64,000 bases of DNA, from positions 2,178,079 to 2,242,078 of the forward strand of contig NZ_NISU01000001.1 of the NCBI RefSeq assembly GCF_002335805.1. The letters are read 5' to 3'. Shown piece after piece: positions 34,055 to 42,606 of the stretch. Position 1 is the first letter of the stretch; each line of letters opens with the position of its first letter. The notes beneath the pieces were generated by a model. That model searched no databases. It was not told the origin of the DNA and saw only the letters and a program-made list of their open reading frames with translations. The translations under genes were made by a program, and so were the position numbers. The stretch comes from Bacillus sp. FJAT-45350 (GTDB lineage Bacteria > Bacillota > Bacilli > Bacillales > NISU01).

Positions 34055-34070
34055 TCGCTTTGTCTTTTTT
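34031..34070. terminator. Terminator shared by yqzF and the glycosyltransferase operon
   Basis: AAAGACGAAGCGACTA / TAGTCGCTTTGTCTTT forms a 16-bp stem (one mismatch) followed by T on the plus strand and TTTT on the minus strand. Confidence 0.88.
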
Positions 34071-34863
34071 ATTCATTCGTCCCAAGTCGATCAATTCTAC
34101 TGAGAAATGTAGAACGTGCAATGACTTTTGAAAAAGATACCTTTTCCGCAAGTAATGTTAAGAAAAAACTTATAGTTATTGTCAACCATTGATGAAGTGG
34201 TGAACCATGAACTATAGTAATTACCGCTAAAATAGCACCTATTGTCGTTGCTCCATTATCCCCTAACATCGCTAGTTTCCTTCCTTCAAAGACAAAGATA
34301 ACACTACATACAACAATAAAATAAATGAATGAAATTGGTTCAACTATTGTTAAAAAAGGAAGTAAGCTCGCTACGTATAATAGACCTACTTTTGATGCTC
34401 GCAAAGGTCTCGTATCAAATAGATTGAATATATGAGGTAAAAGCAGTAATAACAAAAGTATTCGAACTGCCTCTAGATTAAAAACTGCTGAAGTAAGAAC
34501 AACGAAGAATAAAGACGCCATACCCGTTACAATAATCTTTACAATGCCTGTACTAATTTTCCGTTCGTGTAGTAATACCAATATATGACCACGAAAGCCT
34601 TTTGATGCTTTATCTCCGTAACGGTCATCAATAAAGCCACTAAACCAAATCAAAGTAACATAAATTACACTCTGCAATGTGAGTATTTCATTCGAGTAAA
34701 ATAGTACACCTGGTAAGAAAAAAGCTACTATAATTATTACACCAAGATTATAGGGTATTTGCTTCCCCTCAAAATTAGTCGTTGTCCACCCATTTTTTAT
34801 AAAGAATTTATAACACCCGATGCTAACAACTGCAATTATTAGAGATAGAAAAAAGGAATTCAC
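34069..34863 (-). CDS. Divergent MraY/WecA-like polyprenyl-phosphate sugar-1-phosphate transferase
   Basis: A 264-residue integral membrane protein with seven to eight hydrophobic helices. It keeps two cytoplasmic signatures of the PNPT superfamily: FIDDRYGDKASKG (catalytic Asp pair) and LAMLGDNGATTIGA (normally GDTGS). The usual NLxDGLDGL motif is replaced by FNLFDTRPLRASK, and the protein is shorter than MraY or WecA. It probably attaches a sugar phosphate to undecaprenyl phosphate, but the substrate must differ. It overlaps the GT2 gene (ATGA) at the end of the SteA/SteB cluster. Confidence 0.8.
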   Translation of the reverse strand: MNSFFLSLIIAVVSIGCYKFFIKNGWTTTNFEGKQIPYNLGVIIIVAFFLPGVLFYSNEILTLQSVIYVTLIWFSGFIDDRYGDKASKGFRGHILVLLHERKISTGIVKIIVTGMASLFFVVLTSAVFNLEAVRILLLLLLLPHIFNLFDTRPLRASKVGLLYVASLLPFLTIVEPISFIYFIVVCSVIFVFEGRKLAMLGDNGATTIGAILAVITIVHGSPLHQWLTITISFFLTLLAEKVSFSKVIARSTFLSRIDRLGTNE

Positions 34864-35525
34864 TCAGAAATCCTCCTTAACGACCTCTCCATTTCAATCC
34901 ACTGTATTCCTCGATGTAAGAAACCCTTTAAATCTTTCCCAGTTTCTCTATGATACATATTTGTATCAACTTCAACTATTGTAGCCCCTTCTTCTAATAA
35001 ATCAATCGTCATTTCTGTCTCAACACCGAATCGAAAATAGTTTTTCTCTAGCAAAAATGGTATCCATTTTTTACGTATTGCACGTTGTCCTGATAATGGA
35101 GATGTTAACCATGTCCCTGTTCTTTTTAATACCAATCGTTGAACTCTTTTTTTCATTAACCCCAAACCTTTTTTTCTACCACTCGGTAGTCGACCAATTA
35201 CACAATCAAAGAACGGATATTGAAGAGGCTCTAAAAGTTTCTTAGCCTCTGTAATTGATGGACCCAAATCTGCATCGAGCATGACAATAATATCACCTTC
35301 AGCCTTTTTCCATCCCTCTTGTAACGCTCGTCCCTTTCCTACATTACTGTGTACATGGACGGTCATATCACTATACTGGTCAGCAATTTTTCCTGTTCTG
35401 TCTGTACTACCATCATTCACTACGATTAATTGATCATACCAATGCTCTTGTCTCAATGCTGCTAATGTTTGACCGAGATAACCTTCTTCATTGTAAGCTG
35501 GTATTACGACACTAACCTTCGTCAC
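34860..35525 (-). CDS. Family 2 glycosyltransferase (GT-A fold)
   Basis: A 221-residue cytoplasmic transferase: VSVVIPAYNEEGYLGQTLAAL, LIVVNDGSTDRTGKIAD and the metal-binding DxD in DIIVMLDADLGPS are intact. It lacks the membrane segments of DPMS/GtrB proteins, though overall it resembles dolichyl-phosphate-sugar synthases, so it may use a polyprenyl phosphate (inference). It overlaps steB by 14 bases and the PNPT gene by 4. Confidence 0.88.
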   Translation of the reverse strand: MTKVSVVIPAYNEEGYLGQTLAALRQEHWYDQLIVVNDGSTDRTGKIADQYSDMTVHVHSNVGKGRALQEGWKKAEGDIIVMLDADLGPSITEAKKLLEPLQYPFFDCVIGRLPSGRKKGLGLMKKRVQRLVLKRTGTWLTSPLSGQRAIRKKWIPFLLEKNYFRFGVETEMTIDLLEEGATIVEVDTNMYHRETGKDLKGFLHRGIQWIEMERSLRRISE

Positions 35526-35982
35526 TGAAATTCTCTCCTTTTATCCGTAGTAATGAAAGATAAAATTGCTGGGCTGAATATATATCATCTGGTACTGCAT
35601 CTATAACTAGTTGAGGTAAATCGTACTCACTATCTAATTCCTGTCCGACCGTTATTAAAAAGCCTTCTTTTTCTAGAAGCGTCTCCATCGTATCAAACTG
35701 TTTTGCTTCTACACCAATATGATTGAGCCAAGTTTTAATATTTGAATCGTGTACGTCCTCCGTTAGATAGATATCAATTCTCTTTAACTCATCCGACACA
35801 TAGGATAACCATTGTTGGTTTTCATTTTCCAAACGATCCTTTTCCATTTTTACCGATTGTATATATGTCAGCTGTTGATCAGATACCCAGCCCTTGTCTA
35901 ACATGAACCCAAATAGAGTCCCTCCAAAAAAGGTGATAAACAATAGAAAATAAGCTTTTAATTTCATATTAAATTGTAACAT
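35512..35982 (-). CDS. steB: SteB/MctB-like membrane protein
   Basis: A 156-residue protein with one N-terminal transmembrane helix (AYFLLFITFFGGTLFGFML), a coiled-coil segment (QSVKMEKDRLENENQQWLSYV) and an extracytoplasmic domain. This is the layout of the SteB/MctB family, which pairs with SteA. I chose the ATG at 35982 because GGAGG lies 6 bases before it, two bases after the steA stop. Actinobacterial SteAB control cell separation through a peptidoglycan hydrolase; the Bacillus role is unknown. Confidence 0.72.
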   Translation of the reverse strand: MLQFNMKLKAYFLLFITFFGGTLFGFMLDKGWVSDQQLTYIQSVKMEKDRLENENQQWLSYVSDELKRIDIYLTEDVHDSNIKTWLNHIGVEAKQFDTMETLLEKEGFLITVGQELDSEYDLPQLVIDAVPDDIYSAQQFYLSLLRIKGENFSDEG

Positions 35983-35984
35983 TC

Positions 35985-37112
35985 TCACCCTCCATTCAAT
36001 GAAAACCATACTAGCGATAGTAGGAGTTTGCATTTTTCATTAAACATCGCGAATGTAAGAGCCACCGCTGAAACAGAAGGCAGAAACGGCAACCGATTCT
36101 TTTCTTCTAACTTATTAAGTTTATGAATTCCTCTTAAATCAGTAATAGTATGCCCCGCTTGAATTCTAACTAATATGCTAGAACCCATTCCTTTTCTACC
36201 TTTTTCTAAAAAGTCAACCATGCTTGTATGACTGCCAATCGTATATATATGCTTCGCTTGTGCCCAATAAGAAAAAATAGTAGCAACATCCTCGCTTGTT
36301 CCTACAAAAGATTTGCTGTCATAATTTAAATTCAAACTCTCAAGACGTTTTGCTCCAGGGGCTACTCCATTCAAATAGGAATGAACAACGAGCTTTGCTC
36401 CAGTAGCTAATGCCTTTTCACTTACAGAATCCATGTCACCAATAATGATTGTAGGTGTAAGCCCATATTTTAATAATCCATCTGCTCCACCATCTACTGC
36501 AATAATTATTGGCTTCTCCTTCTTCACCCATGATTTAATTGCCTGAATATCTTTTTCATACTTATCACCACGAGTAACTATCAATACCTCCTTATTTGAA
36601 CAGAGTTGGAAAATCCCTTCTACTAACTGTCCTTTTGCAAACAGGGATAATTCTTTTTTCCCATACTGAAATGAATTCTCGATAAATTGCTCAAATTGCT
36701 CAGGCAAATGCAATTTAGCAACACGGTCTAGTTGATTCACTCGTTTAAAATCATAGCGAGAGAGCTTTGCTACTTTAATAAATTGATTATTATCCGATAT
36801 ATATAAATCGTTATTTGAAATACGAACGGTTTCTCTTTCAAGACTGATGTCATGACGATAAAATTTTTCTACATCAAAAACTGGTATCCTGTTTTCTAAT
36901 AATGTTCTCACACCATTATGTACATAGTGACCAGTCATTGACTTTTTTATATTTATAATTGCCTTCACTTTACAATTCTTCAAATCATCAGCAGCCGTTG
37001 AGTCGATGTCCTCATGGGATAAAACTACAATGGACCGAGGTGGAATTCTCTTAACTAACTCTTTTGTTTTATTCCCTTGATAGGCAATGTCCTCTATTAA
37101 AAAAACTACCAT
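35985..37112 (-). CDS. steA: SteA-like protein with thiamine-pyrophosphokinase-like domain
   Basis: A 375-residue protein. Its central part carries the TPK-like signature PIIIAVDGGADGLLKYGLTP and IIIGDMDSVSEKAL, here part of a cell-division accessory protein rather than thiamine metabolism. The C-terminal hydrophobic stretch (PFLPSVSAVALTFAMF) may span or touch the membrane. I prefer the ATG at 37112; another at 37121 is nearly on top of the GGGAG sequence. It starts the four-gene unit steA-steB-GT2-PNPT opposite spo0A. Confidence 0.85.
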   Translation of the reverse strand: MVVFLIEDIAYQGNKTKELVKRIPPRSIVVLSHEDIDSTAADDLKNCKVKAIINIKKSMTGHYVHNGVRTLLENRIPVFDVEKFYRHDISLERETVRISNNDLYISDNNQFIKVAKLSRYDFKRVNQLDRVAKLHLPEQFEQFIENSFQYGKKELSLFAKGQLVEGIFQLCSNKEVLIVTRGDKYEKDIQAIKSWVKKEKPIIIAVDGGADGLLKYGLTPTIIIGDMDSVSEKALATGAKLVVHSYLNGVAPGAKRLESLNLNYDSKSFVGTSEDVATIFSYWAQAKHIYTIGSHTSMVDFLEKGRKGMGSSILVRIQAGHTITDLRGIHKLNKLEEKNRLPFLPSVSAVALTFAMFNEKCKLLLSLVWFSLNGG

Positions 37113-37249
37113 ATACCTCATCTCCCAGTCTCACTGTTTTCCGTTAGTATGAGCAAATAATTCTTATTTCAACCAACAAGTGAGCAAATCGCATAAAAAT
37201 AGGGAACAAAGGAAAACTAATAATACTTTCTATACAAAGAGGTGAAAGA

Positions 37250-37429
37250 ATGTTTACGCATATTGAAACGATTAATAATCGTGAAATTTACACAGCAAAT
37301 TACAACAGCAAGGATTTTCGAATAACATATAATCCAGAAAATGAACAAATTGAACAAGTCATACCACTAAGTGTCGGGACAGACTATTTAGTTAATGAAT
37401 TTCGCCGGTATATCGAAAAACACAACTAA
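37250..37429 (+). CDS. Unrecognised 59-residue protein next to spo0A
   Basis: An open frame of 59 codons with an excellent RBS (GAGGTGA, 5 bases before the ATG), beginning MFTHIETINNREIYTANYNS and ending RRYIEKHN. It is soluble and mixed-charge, with no membrane segment. It reads on the plus strand, diverging from steA and converging on spo0A. The RBS and normal codon use argue for a real gene; I cannot name a family. Confidence 0.6.
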   Translation: MFTHIETINNREIYTANYNSKDFRITYNPENEQIEQVIPLSVGTDYLVNEFRRYIEKHN

Positions 37430-37489
37430 CTGACTTTGAATAAGCTTTCAATTATCCATAGCTTAAGTATTTTTTAATTTCCTAGCCAT

Positions 37490-37536
37490 AAAAAAGAAGC
37501 TTCTCAAAAGATCCAACTTTGATCTTTTGAGAAGCT
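37490..37536 (-). terminator. Terminator of spo0A
   Basis: A perfect 16-bp stem AGCTTCTCAAAAGATC / GATCTTTTGAGAAGCT, followed on the minus strand by TTCTTTTTT. It may also stop the converging 59-codon gene. Confidence 0.9.
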
Positions 37537-37591
37537 CCCTTACTATAATAAATTAATATTAGTTATAGATGCTGATAATTATTTTTATTAT

Positions 37592-38386
37592 TTAACTAAC
37601 TTTATGTTCGATGCGTAATTTATCAGCGACCATCGCAATAAACTCTGAATTTGTCGGCTTCGCTTTTGACACTGATACTGTATATCCAAATAGACTTGAA
37701 ATTGAATCGATGTTTCCGCGACTCCAGGCTACCTCAATCGCATGACGAATTGCACGTTCAACACGACTTGCTGTTGTGTTAAATTTCTTCGCGATATCTG
37801 GATAAAGCACTTTAGTAATTGAGCCTAATAACTCGATGTCATTATATACCATCGTAATTGCTTCACGTAAGTACATATAACCTTTAATATGTGCTGGAAC
37901 ACCAATTTCATGAATAATATTTGTGATGCTCGCATCTAAATTAAAGACATTTTCATCCCTTTTCACAAAGGACTGTTGATAGCTTACTGTTTTTTGTATA
38001 AAAGTGCGCTTTTGACCACTTACTTCACGAATATTGTTCATTAATGTATCCATATCAAAAGGCTTTAAAATATAGTAGGACGCACCTAAATCAACCGCTT
38101 TCTTTGTTACATCCTCTTGACCAAAAGCAGTTAGCATAATAATATTTGTATTTTTCTTTAACCCTGTTTGATGTAGCTTTTCTAAAACAGCTAATCCATC
38201 TAAGTGAGGCATAATTATATCAAGAATTAATACATCAGGCTCATTTTCTTCAACTATGTTTAAGCATTCTTGACCATTGTAGGCAAGACCTACTACTTCC
38301 ATGTCCTCCTGAGCCGAAATATACTCATTTAATAAGTTAACTAATTCACGATTATCGTCCGCAATACATACTCTTACCTTTTGCAC
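37592..38386 (-). CDS. spo0A: Sporulation master regulator Spo0A
   Basis: A 264-residue response regulator that, when phosphorylated, starts sporulation and represses growth-phase genes. The receiver domain has [13 protein letters not shown], the phospho-Asp in [31 protein letters not shown] and ILKPFDM. The DNA-binding domain contains the Spo0A signature [17 protein letters not shown] and [18 protein letters not shown]. The GTG at 38386 has GGAGG 7 bases upstream, and GTG is also used in B. subtilis. The 358-base region upstream holds its promoter and 0A boxes. Confidence 0.97.
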   Translation of the reverse strand: MQKVRVCIADDNRELVNLLNEYISAQEDMEVVGLAYNGQECLNIVEENEPDVLILDIIMPHLDGLAVLEKLHQTGLKKNTNIIMLTAFGQEDVTKKAVDLGASYYILKPFDMDTLMNNIREVSGQKRTFIQKTVSYQQSFVKRDENVFNLDASITNIIHEIGVPAHIKGYMYLREAITMVYNDIELLGSITKVLYPDIAKKFNTTASRVERAIRHAIEVAWSRGNIDSISSLFGYTVSVSKAKPTNSEFIAMVADKLRIEHKVS

Positions 38387-38429
38387 GTGATGTCCTCCTC
38401 GTATCTCTAAATTTTTCACTAACCTACAA

Positions 38430-38438
38430 ATTCGACAA
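38430..38438 (-). promoter_or_regulatory. 0A box in the spo0A leader
   Basis: On the minus strand TTGTCGAAT contains the exact core TGTCGAA bound by Spo0A~P, about 45 bases before the GTG. It suggests autoregulation. Confidence 0.65.
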
Positions 38439-38560
38439 TCAACCATCTTTTCCTTTTTATTTTAAAAATAAATTAAAAAAAACTTGTTTTCTTAACGCGA
38501 AATAAGATATAATGTTAAATTCGACTATTTTCGATTATTATATTATATATTATAAATTCT

Positions 38561-38570
38561 TTTGTCGAAT
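38561..38570 (+). promoter_or_regulatory. 0A box in the spo0A promoter region
   Basis: TTTGTCGAAT (plus strand) has an exact TGTCGAA core, just downstream of the sigma-A promoter. Weaker relatives lie near 38518-38525 (AGTCGAAT on the minus strand) and 38668-38677 (TTTGTCGGAT). Confidence 0.65.
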
Positions 38571-38586
38571 ATTCTTTAAAGGCATG

Positions 38587-38616
38587 ATTATGTCGTTCTA
38601 ATTATCAATATGTCAA
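38587..38616 (-). promoter_or_regulatory. Sigma-A promoter of spo0A
   Basis: On the minus strand TTGACA (38611-38616), an 18-base spacer and CATAAT (38587-38592) form a good vegetative promoter. I found no convincing sigma-H element, although B. subtilis has one. Confidence 0.7.
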
Positions 38617-38729
38617 TTATTAAGTCTTTATGTCCCCTATTATCATACCACAAGAAAACTATTCTTTGTCGGATATCTTTAGAGCTTGAAATTACCGTTT
38701 TTTCGATTTTTTCTACATTTTTTCAATTA

Positions 38730-38761
38730 AAAAGCAAAGGTGAGATTAACTCGCCTTTGCT
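38730..38761 (-). terminator. Terminator overlapping the spoIVB stop
   Basis: On the minus strand AGCAAAGGCGA...TCACCTTTGCT forms a stem followed by TTTTTAATTG; it includes the stop at 38746. Confidence 0.8.
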
Positions 38762-40062
38762 TTGCCATCTTTATTAAGTTCTACGCCTGCTTCTTGCAGC
38801 ATCCATTCAATGTGACAACCGTATCCACTTGTTGGATCGTTTACGAATACGTGAGTTACTGCTCCAATCACTTTCCCATCTTGAATAATAGGGCTACCAC
38901 TCATTCCTTGAACGATACCACCTGTTGCATCTAGTAATTTTGGGTCGGTTACTTTAATGACAAGGCCTTTCGTTGCAGGAAATTTTTGCGGTACAGAATT
39001 TACAATTTCAATATCAAATTCTTGCACTTCTTCGTCCTCAACAACTGTTAAAATCTTTGCGGGTCCTTCTTTAACTTGATTTGCTGGGACTACAGGTAAT
39101 GCTTTGTCATGAATATTATTTTTTAAACTTCTAGCTGTAATTTCTCCAAAGATTCCAAACGGACTGTTTTTTGTTATTGTCCCAATAATGCTCCTTTGGT
39201 CAGAAAAGCTTGCTAACTTTTCTCCTGGATCCCCATTACTACCTTTTTCGATTGACGTTACAGATGACTCAATAATATGTCCATCATGTACAACAATTGG
39301 TTTTTGTGTATCCATATCAGAGATAACATGACCTAATGCGCCGTATTTCTTTGATTCTGGTTCATAAAACGTAAGTGTCCCAACACCTGCTGCTGAATCG
39401 CGAATATATAATCCTAAACGGTAAGAACTTTCACCTTTTGCTTTAAGTGGGGTTAGCTGTTTTGATAAGGTTTCTTTCTCTCGTTTGACTTCAATATCTA
39501 TTGGTTCACCTTTATCTCCCGCTTCTTGAACAATACTAGCCACCTGGTTCATTTTAGAAATAGCTTTACCATTCATTTTTGTAATCATATCTCCTACCTC
39601 AATACCTGCTATTTCACCTGGTGATTTGTCACCTTCCTCTGTGTGTACAAGGTGATGACCAACAACTAGCACACCATCAGTATTTAGCTTAACGCCTATG
39701 GATTGACCACCTGGAATGACTTTAACCCCTTCGATAACGTTTACATTTACCTTTTTGACTGGAAAACTACCGACTTCAAGTGTCACGTTAGTATCACCTT
39801 GCTTTTCGGCTGTAAATGCCATTGTATCCTCTAGTTCATGCTCCTCCATCATATTAAAAACGAGCATATCTTCATTTGCTGGAGTTGCTGTTAAAGGACC
39901 AAATTCAGCTTTCGAAGCTTGTAGTTCTCCTATCTCACCTTCATAAAGGACCAATTCATCGGGAAGAGTTACCATTTGTTGAACAGGTTTGTAAAATCCA
40001 ATACTGAATAAACTAACAAGGAGAATTACACCTATAATTTTTCTAATTGTATCGCCTTTCAA
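38746..40062 (-). CDS. spoIVB: SpoIVB serine peptidase (S55)
   Basis: A 438-residue forespore protein exported to the intermembrane space, where it triggers pro-sigma-K processing by cleaving SpoIVFA. It has an N-terminal membrane anchor ([16 protein letters not shown]), a PDZ domain (about 125-210, [19 protein letters not shown]) and the S55 domain with His in [12 protein letters not shown] and the catalytic Ser in [18 protein letters not shown]. It lies upstream of spo0A in the same order as B. subtilis. A sigma-F/G-type promoter lies at 40114-40143. Confidence 0.96.
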   Translation of the reverse strand: MKGDTIRKIIGVILLVSLFSIGFYKPVQQMVTLPDELVLYEGEIGELQASKAEFGPLTATPANEDMLVFNMMEEHELEDTMAFTAEKQGDTNVTLEVGSFPVKKVNVNVIEGVKVIPGGQSIGVKLNTDGVLVVGHHLVHTEEGDKSPGEIAGIEVGDMITKMNGKAISKMNQVASIVQEAGDKGEPIDIEVKREKETLSKQLTPLKAKGESSYRLGLYIRDSAAGVGTLTFYEPESKKYGALGHVISDMDTQKPIVVHDGHIIESSVTSIEKGSNGDPGEKLASFSDQRSIIGTITKNSPFGIFGEITARSLKNNIHDKALPVVPANQVKEGPAKILTVVEDEEVQEFDIEIVNSVPQKFPATKGLVIKVTDPKLLDATGGIVQGMSGSPIIQDGKVIGAVTHVFVNDPTSGYGCHIEWMLQEAGVELNKDGKAKAS

Positions 40063-40113
40063 TCACTTCACTCTCCTCGCTCCTTACCCACACCTCCAAT
40101 TTCGCTGTACTAC

Positions 40114-40143
40114 TAATGTTGCCTTGTTTTAGAACATTTATAA
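40114..40143 (-). promoter_or_regulatory. Sigma-F/sigma-G-type promoter of spoIVB
   Basis: On the minus strand TTATA, a 15-base spacer and GGCAACATTA fit the forespore consensus GYATA-N15-GGHNANAHTR with one -35 mismatch. spoIVB is forespore-expressed in B. subtilis. Confidence 0.6.
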
Positions 40144-40156
40144 CAAGTTCAAAATA

Positions 40157-40184
40157 AAAAAGCTCACCACGTTTGGCAAGCTTT
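40157..40184 (-). terminator. Terminator of argR-recN
   Basis: On the minus strand AAGCTTGCCA-AACG-TGGTGAGCTT forms a stem followed by TTTTATTTTG, directly after the recN stop. Confidence 0.82.
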
Positions 40185-41909
40185 TCAAGAATTGTTTTTT
40201 ATTTTATCTGCTAAGTCAAGTAGTTCCTGAGCATGTTGTTTAGTTAGTTGTGTAACTTCTACACCAGAAATCATACGAGCTACTTCATCTATGCACTTCT
40301 CTTTTGTTAATGGTACTACACTTGTTAACACTCTATCACCTAATTCTTGTTTAGAAATATATAAATGAGTGTCTGCCATTGCTGCTACTTGTGGGAGATG
40401 CGTAATACATAACACTTGTGACCCTACAGAAATATGATGAATTTTTTCAGCGATTGCCTGTGCTACACGTCCACTTACTCCAGTATCTACCTCGTCAAAT
40501 ATTAATGAAGTCACACCTTGATGATTTGAGAAAATTGTCTTCATCGCTAGCATAATTCTAGAAATCTCCCCACCTGAGGCTACTTTTGAAAGGGGTTTTA
40601 ACGGTTCTCCTGGATTTGTCGATAACAAAAACTCAACAGAATCAATACCGTTATCGTAAAATGTTATAGGTGCACCATCAATAGTACGGGCTTTGGAGGA
40701 ATGTTTTTTCTCTTTGAACTCAATTTGAAATTGAGTTTTCTCCATATATAGTGCTCTTAGCTGTTTATGGATTTGATCTGATAATTCCTGAGCTTCTCGA
40801 ACTCTTATCTTAGTTAATGCCTTTGCTTCAACTAACATATCGAGAATTGTTGCCTCAAGTTCAGCTTCAAGCTTTTGAATTCGGTCATCCTTATTAAGTA
40901 GTGAATCAATTTCCTCTTCTATCTTCGCTGCATACTCCATTATCTCAGCAACATTTTCACCGTATTTTCGTTTCAACTGATTGATTTCATTTAATCTAGT
41001 CTCGATAAAATTTAATCGATTCGGGTCAAATTCTAATTGTTCAAATCGATCCCTCATAGAAAAGGAAGCTTCTTCTAGTAGATAAAAACAATTGCTAATC
41101 GTTTCCTGCATTTCACTTAATTCTTTATCAATTGAAGCTGCCTCCTCCATATGATTCATAGCTAAGCTTAACCAATCTAAACCTTTGCCGTCTCCATAAA
41201 GACTATAGTATGAATCATGAAGGGTTTTATATAATTTTTCGCTGTTTGCTAATTTATATTTTTCTTCAGATAAAAGCTCATCTTCATTAGGTATTAAATC
41301 AGCATTTTCAATTTCCTTTAACTGATACTGAATTAAATCAAGACGATGAGCTAGTGCCTGTTCGTTATCGGTCATTTGCTTTACTTGTTTATCTAACTGT
41401 TGATACTTTTTATATAAATGGTGATACTCTGTTAACGTCGGCATTAGTGAATCTTTCGCAAAGCTATCTAGCATAGAGAGATGTCTCTCTGGCTGCATAA
41501 TTGATTGATGTTCATGCTGACCATGAATATCAACTAGCGCTTGTCCAATTTCACGAAGTATTGCTAAAGTCACAAGCTTTCCATTCACACGACAAATACT
41601 CTTTCCATTAGCTGAAATATCACGTCTAAGAATGAGCATTCCCTCTTCGGTTTCAATACCTAATTCATTTACTTTTATTATACATGGATTAGTCGATTCA
41701 ACAGTAAAAAGCCCTTCCATTTCAGCTCTATTTGTTCCGTAACGGACAAATTCTGAGGAACCTCTTCCCCCTGTTAACAAACCGATCGCATCAATAATTA
41801 TTGACTTACCCGCACCTGTTTCACCTGTTAAGACCGTTAACCCCTTTTCAAAGGAGATTGTTAGCTCATCTATGATAGCAAAGTTTTTGATTGTTAACTC
41901 AATTAGCAT
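40185..41909 (-). CDS. recN: DNA repair protein RecN
   Basis: A 574-residue SMC-like ATPase that acts at double-strand breaks. Walker A is GETGAGKSIIIDAIGLL near residue 30; a long central coiled coil (about 150-380) separates it from the C-terminal signature SKVASGGEISRIMLAMK and Walker B TSLIFDEVDTGVSG. It is the second gene of argR-recN, 16 bases after argR, as in B. subtilis (ahrC-recN). Confidence 0.96.
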   Translation of the reverse strand: MLIELTIKNFAIIDELTISFEKGLTVLTGETGAGKSIIIDAIGLLTGGRGSSEFVRYGTNRAEMEGLFTVESTNPCIIKVNELGIETEEGMLILRRDISANGKSICRVNGKLVTLAILREIGQALVDIHGQHEHQSIMQPERHLSMLDSFAKDSLMPTLTEYHHLYKKYQQLDKQVKQMTDNEQALAHRLDLIQYQLKEIENADLIPNEDELLSEEKYKLANSEKLYKTLHDSYYSLYGDGKGLDWLSLAMNHMEEAASIDKELSEMQETISNCFYLLEEASFSMRDRFEQLEFDPNRLNFIETRLNEINQLKRKYGENVAEIMEYAAKIEEEIDSLLNKDDRIQKLEAELEATILDMLVEAKALTKIRVREAQELSDQIHKQLRALYMEKTQFQIEFKEKKHSSKARTIDGAPITFYDNGIDSVEFLLSTNPGEPLKPLSKVASGGEISRIMLAMKTIFSNHQGVTSLIFDEVDTGVSGRVAQAIAEKIHHISVGSQVLCITHLPQVAAMADTHLYISKQELGDRVLTSVVPLTKEKCIDEVARMISGVEVTQLTKQHAQELLDLADKIKNNS

Positions 41910-41925
41910 ACGTTATCACAACCTC

Positions 41926-42375
41926 TTAGAGCATTTCTAAAAATCGTTCAGTAACAATAGGACTTTCCTCTTTATGCTTGCAGATTATAAGAATTGTATC
42001 ATCTCCACAAATAGTTCCCATAATCTCATTCCAATCTAAATTGTCAATCAATGCTCCAACTGCATTTGCATTACCCGGTAAAGTTTTCATCACAATCATA
42101 TTTTCAGAACGATCAATACTGACGAAGCTATCCATTAACGAGCGCTTTAGTTTTTGGAGTGGATTAAATCGTTGATCAGCAGGTAAGCTATATTTATAGC
42201 GCCCGTCCATCATAGGAACCTTTACTAAATGAAGTTCCTTTATATCCCTTGAAACTGTTGCTTGCGTTACATTGTATCCAGCATTTTTTAAACATTCAAC
42301 TAACTCATCTTGTGTATCTATATCATTATTTGAAATAATTTCTCTAATTTTTATATGACGTTGCCCTTTATTCAA
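41926..42375 (-). CDS. argR: Arginine repressor ArgR/AhrC
   Basis: A 149-residue hexameric arginine-responsive regulator. The N-terminal winged helix ([36 protein letters not shown]) and the C-terminal arginine-binding region ([32 protein letters not shown]) are complete. The TTG at 42375 gives the standard 149-residue form and has AGGTGA 5 bases upstream; the GTG in the longer frame is within that RBS. Confidence 0.95.
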   Translation of the reverse strand: MNKGQRHIKIREIISNNDIDTQDELVECLKNAGYNVTQATVSRDIKELHLVKVPMMDGRYKYSLPADQRFNPLQKLKRSLMDSFVSIDRSENMIVMKTLPGNANAVGALIDNLDWNEIMGTICGDDTILIICKHKEESPIVTERFLEML

Positions 42376-42479
42376 ACTAATCACCTACATTTTCCAATTA
42401 ATGTATACTTCATTTTAGTCAGTTTAAAAAATATACATACTTGTATCATACATTATAACCGTTATGACTACAAATAAAT

Positions 42480-42497
42480 ATTAATAAAAATGAATAA
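42480..42497 (-). promoter_or_regulatory. Candidate ARG box before argR
   Basis: On the minus strand TATTCATTTTTATTAAT shares the CATTTTTATT core with the ArgR consensus. It lies about 35 bases upstream of a TATAAT. This would allow autoregulation; the match is partial. The rest of the 210-base gap holds no gene. Confidence 0.35.
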
Positions 42498-42568
42498 ACA
42501 TAAGATAGTATACATTATTGTATAACATAGCAAAAGAACAAATATAGGGGTAAAAAACATAAATATAG

Positions 42569-42606
42569 CAGATCAAATGAGGTGCTAACCCTCATTTTGA
42601 TCTGCT
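42569..42606 (-). terminator. Terminator of the nusB-to-tlyA gene run
   Basis: GCAGATCAAATGAGG / CCTCATTTTGATCTGC forms a 15-bp stem (one mismatch) overlapping the tlyA stop. The T tract on the minus strand is interrupted (TATATTTATG), so strength is uncertain. Confidence 0.65.
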
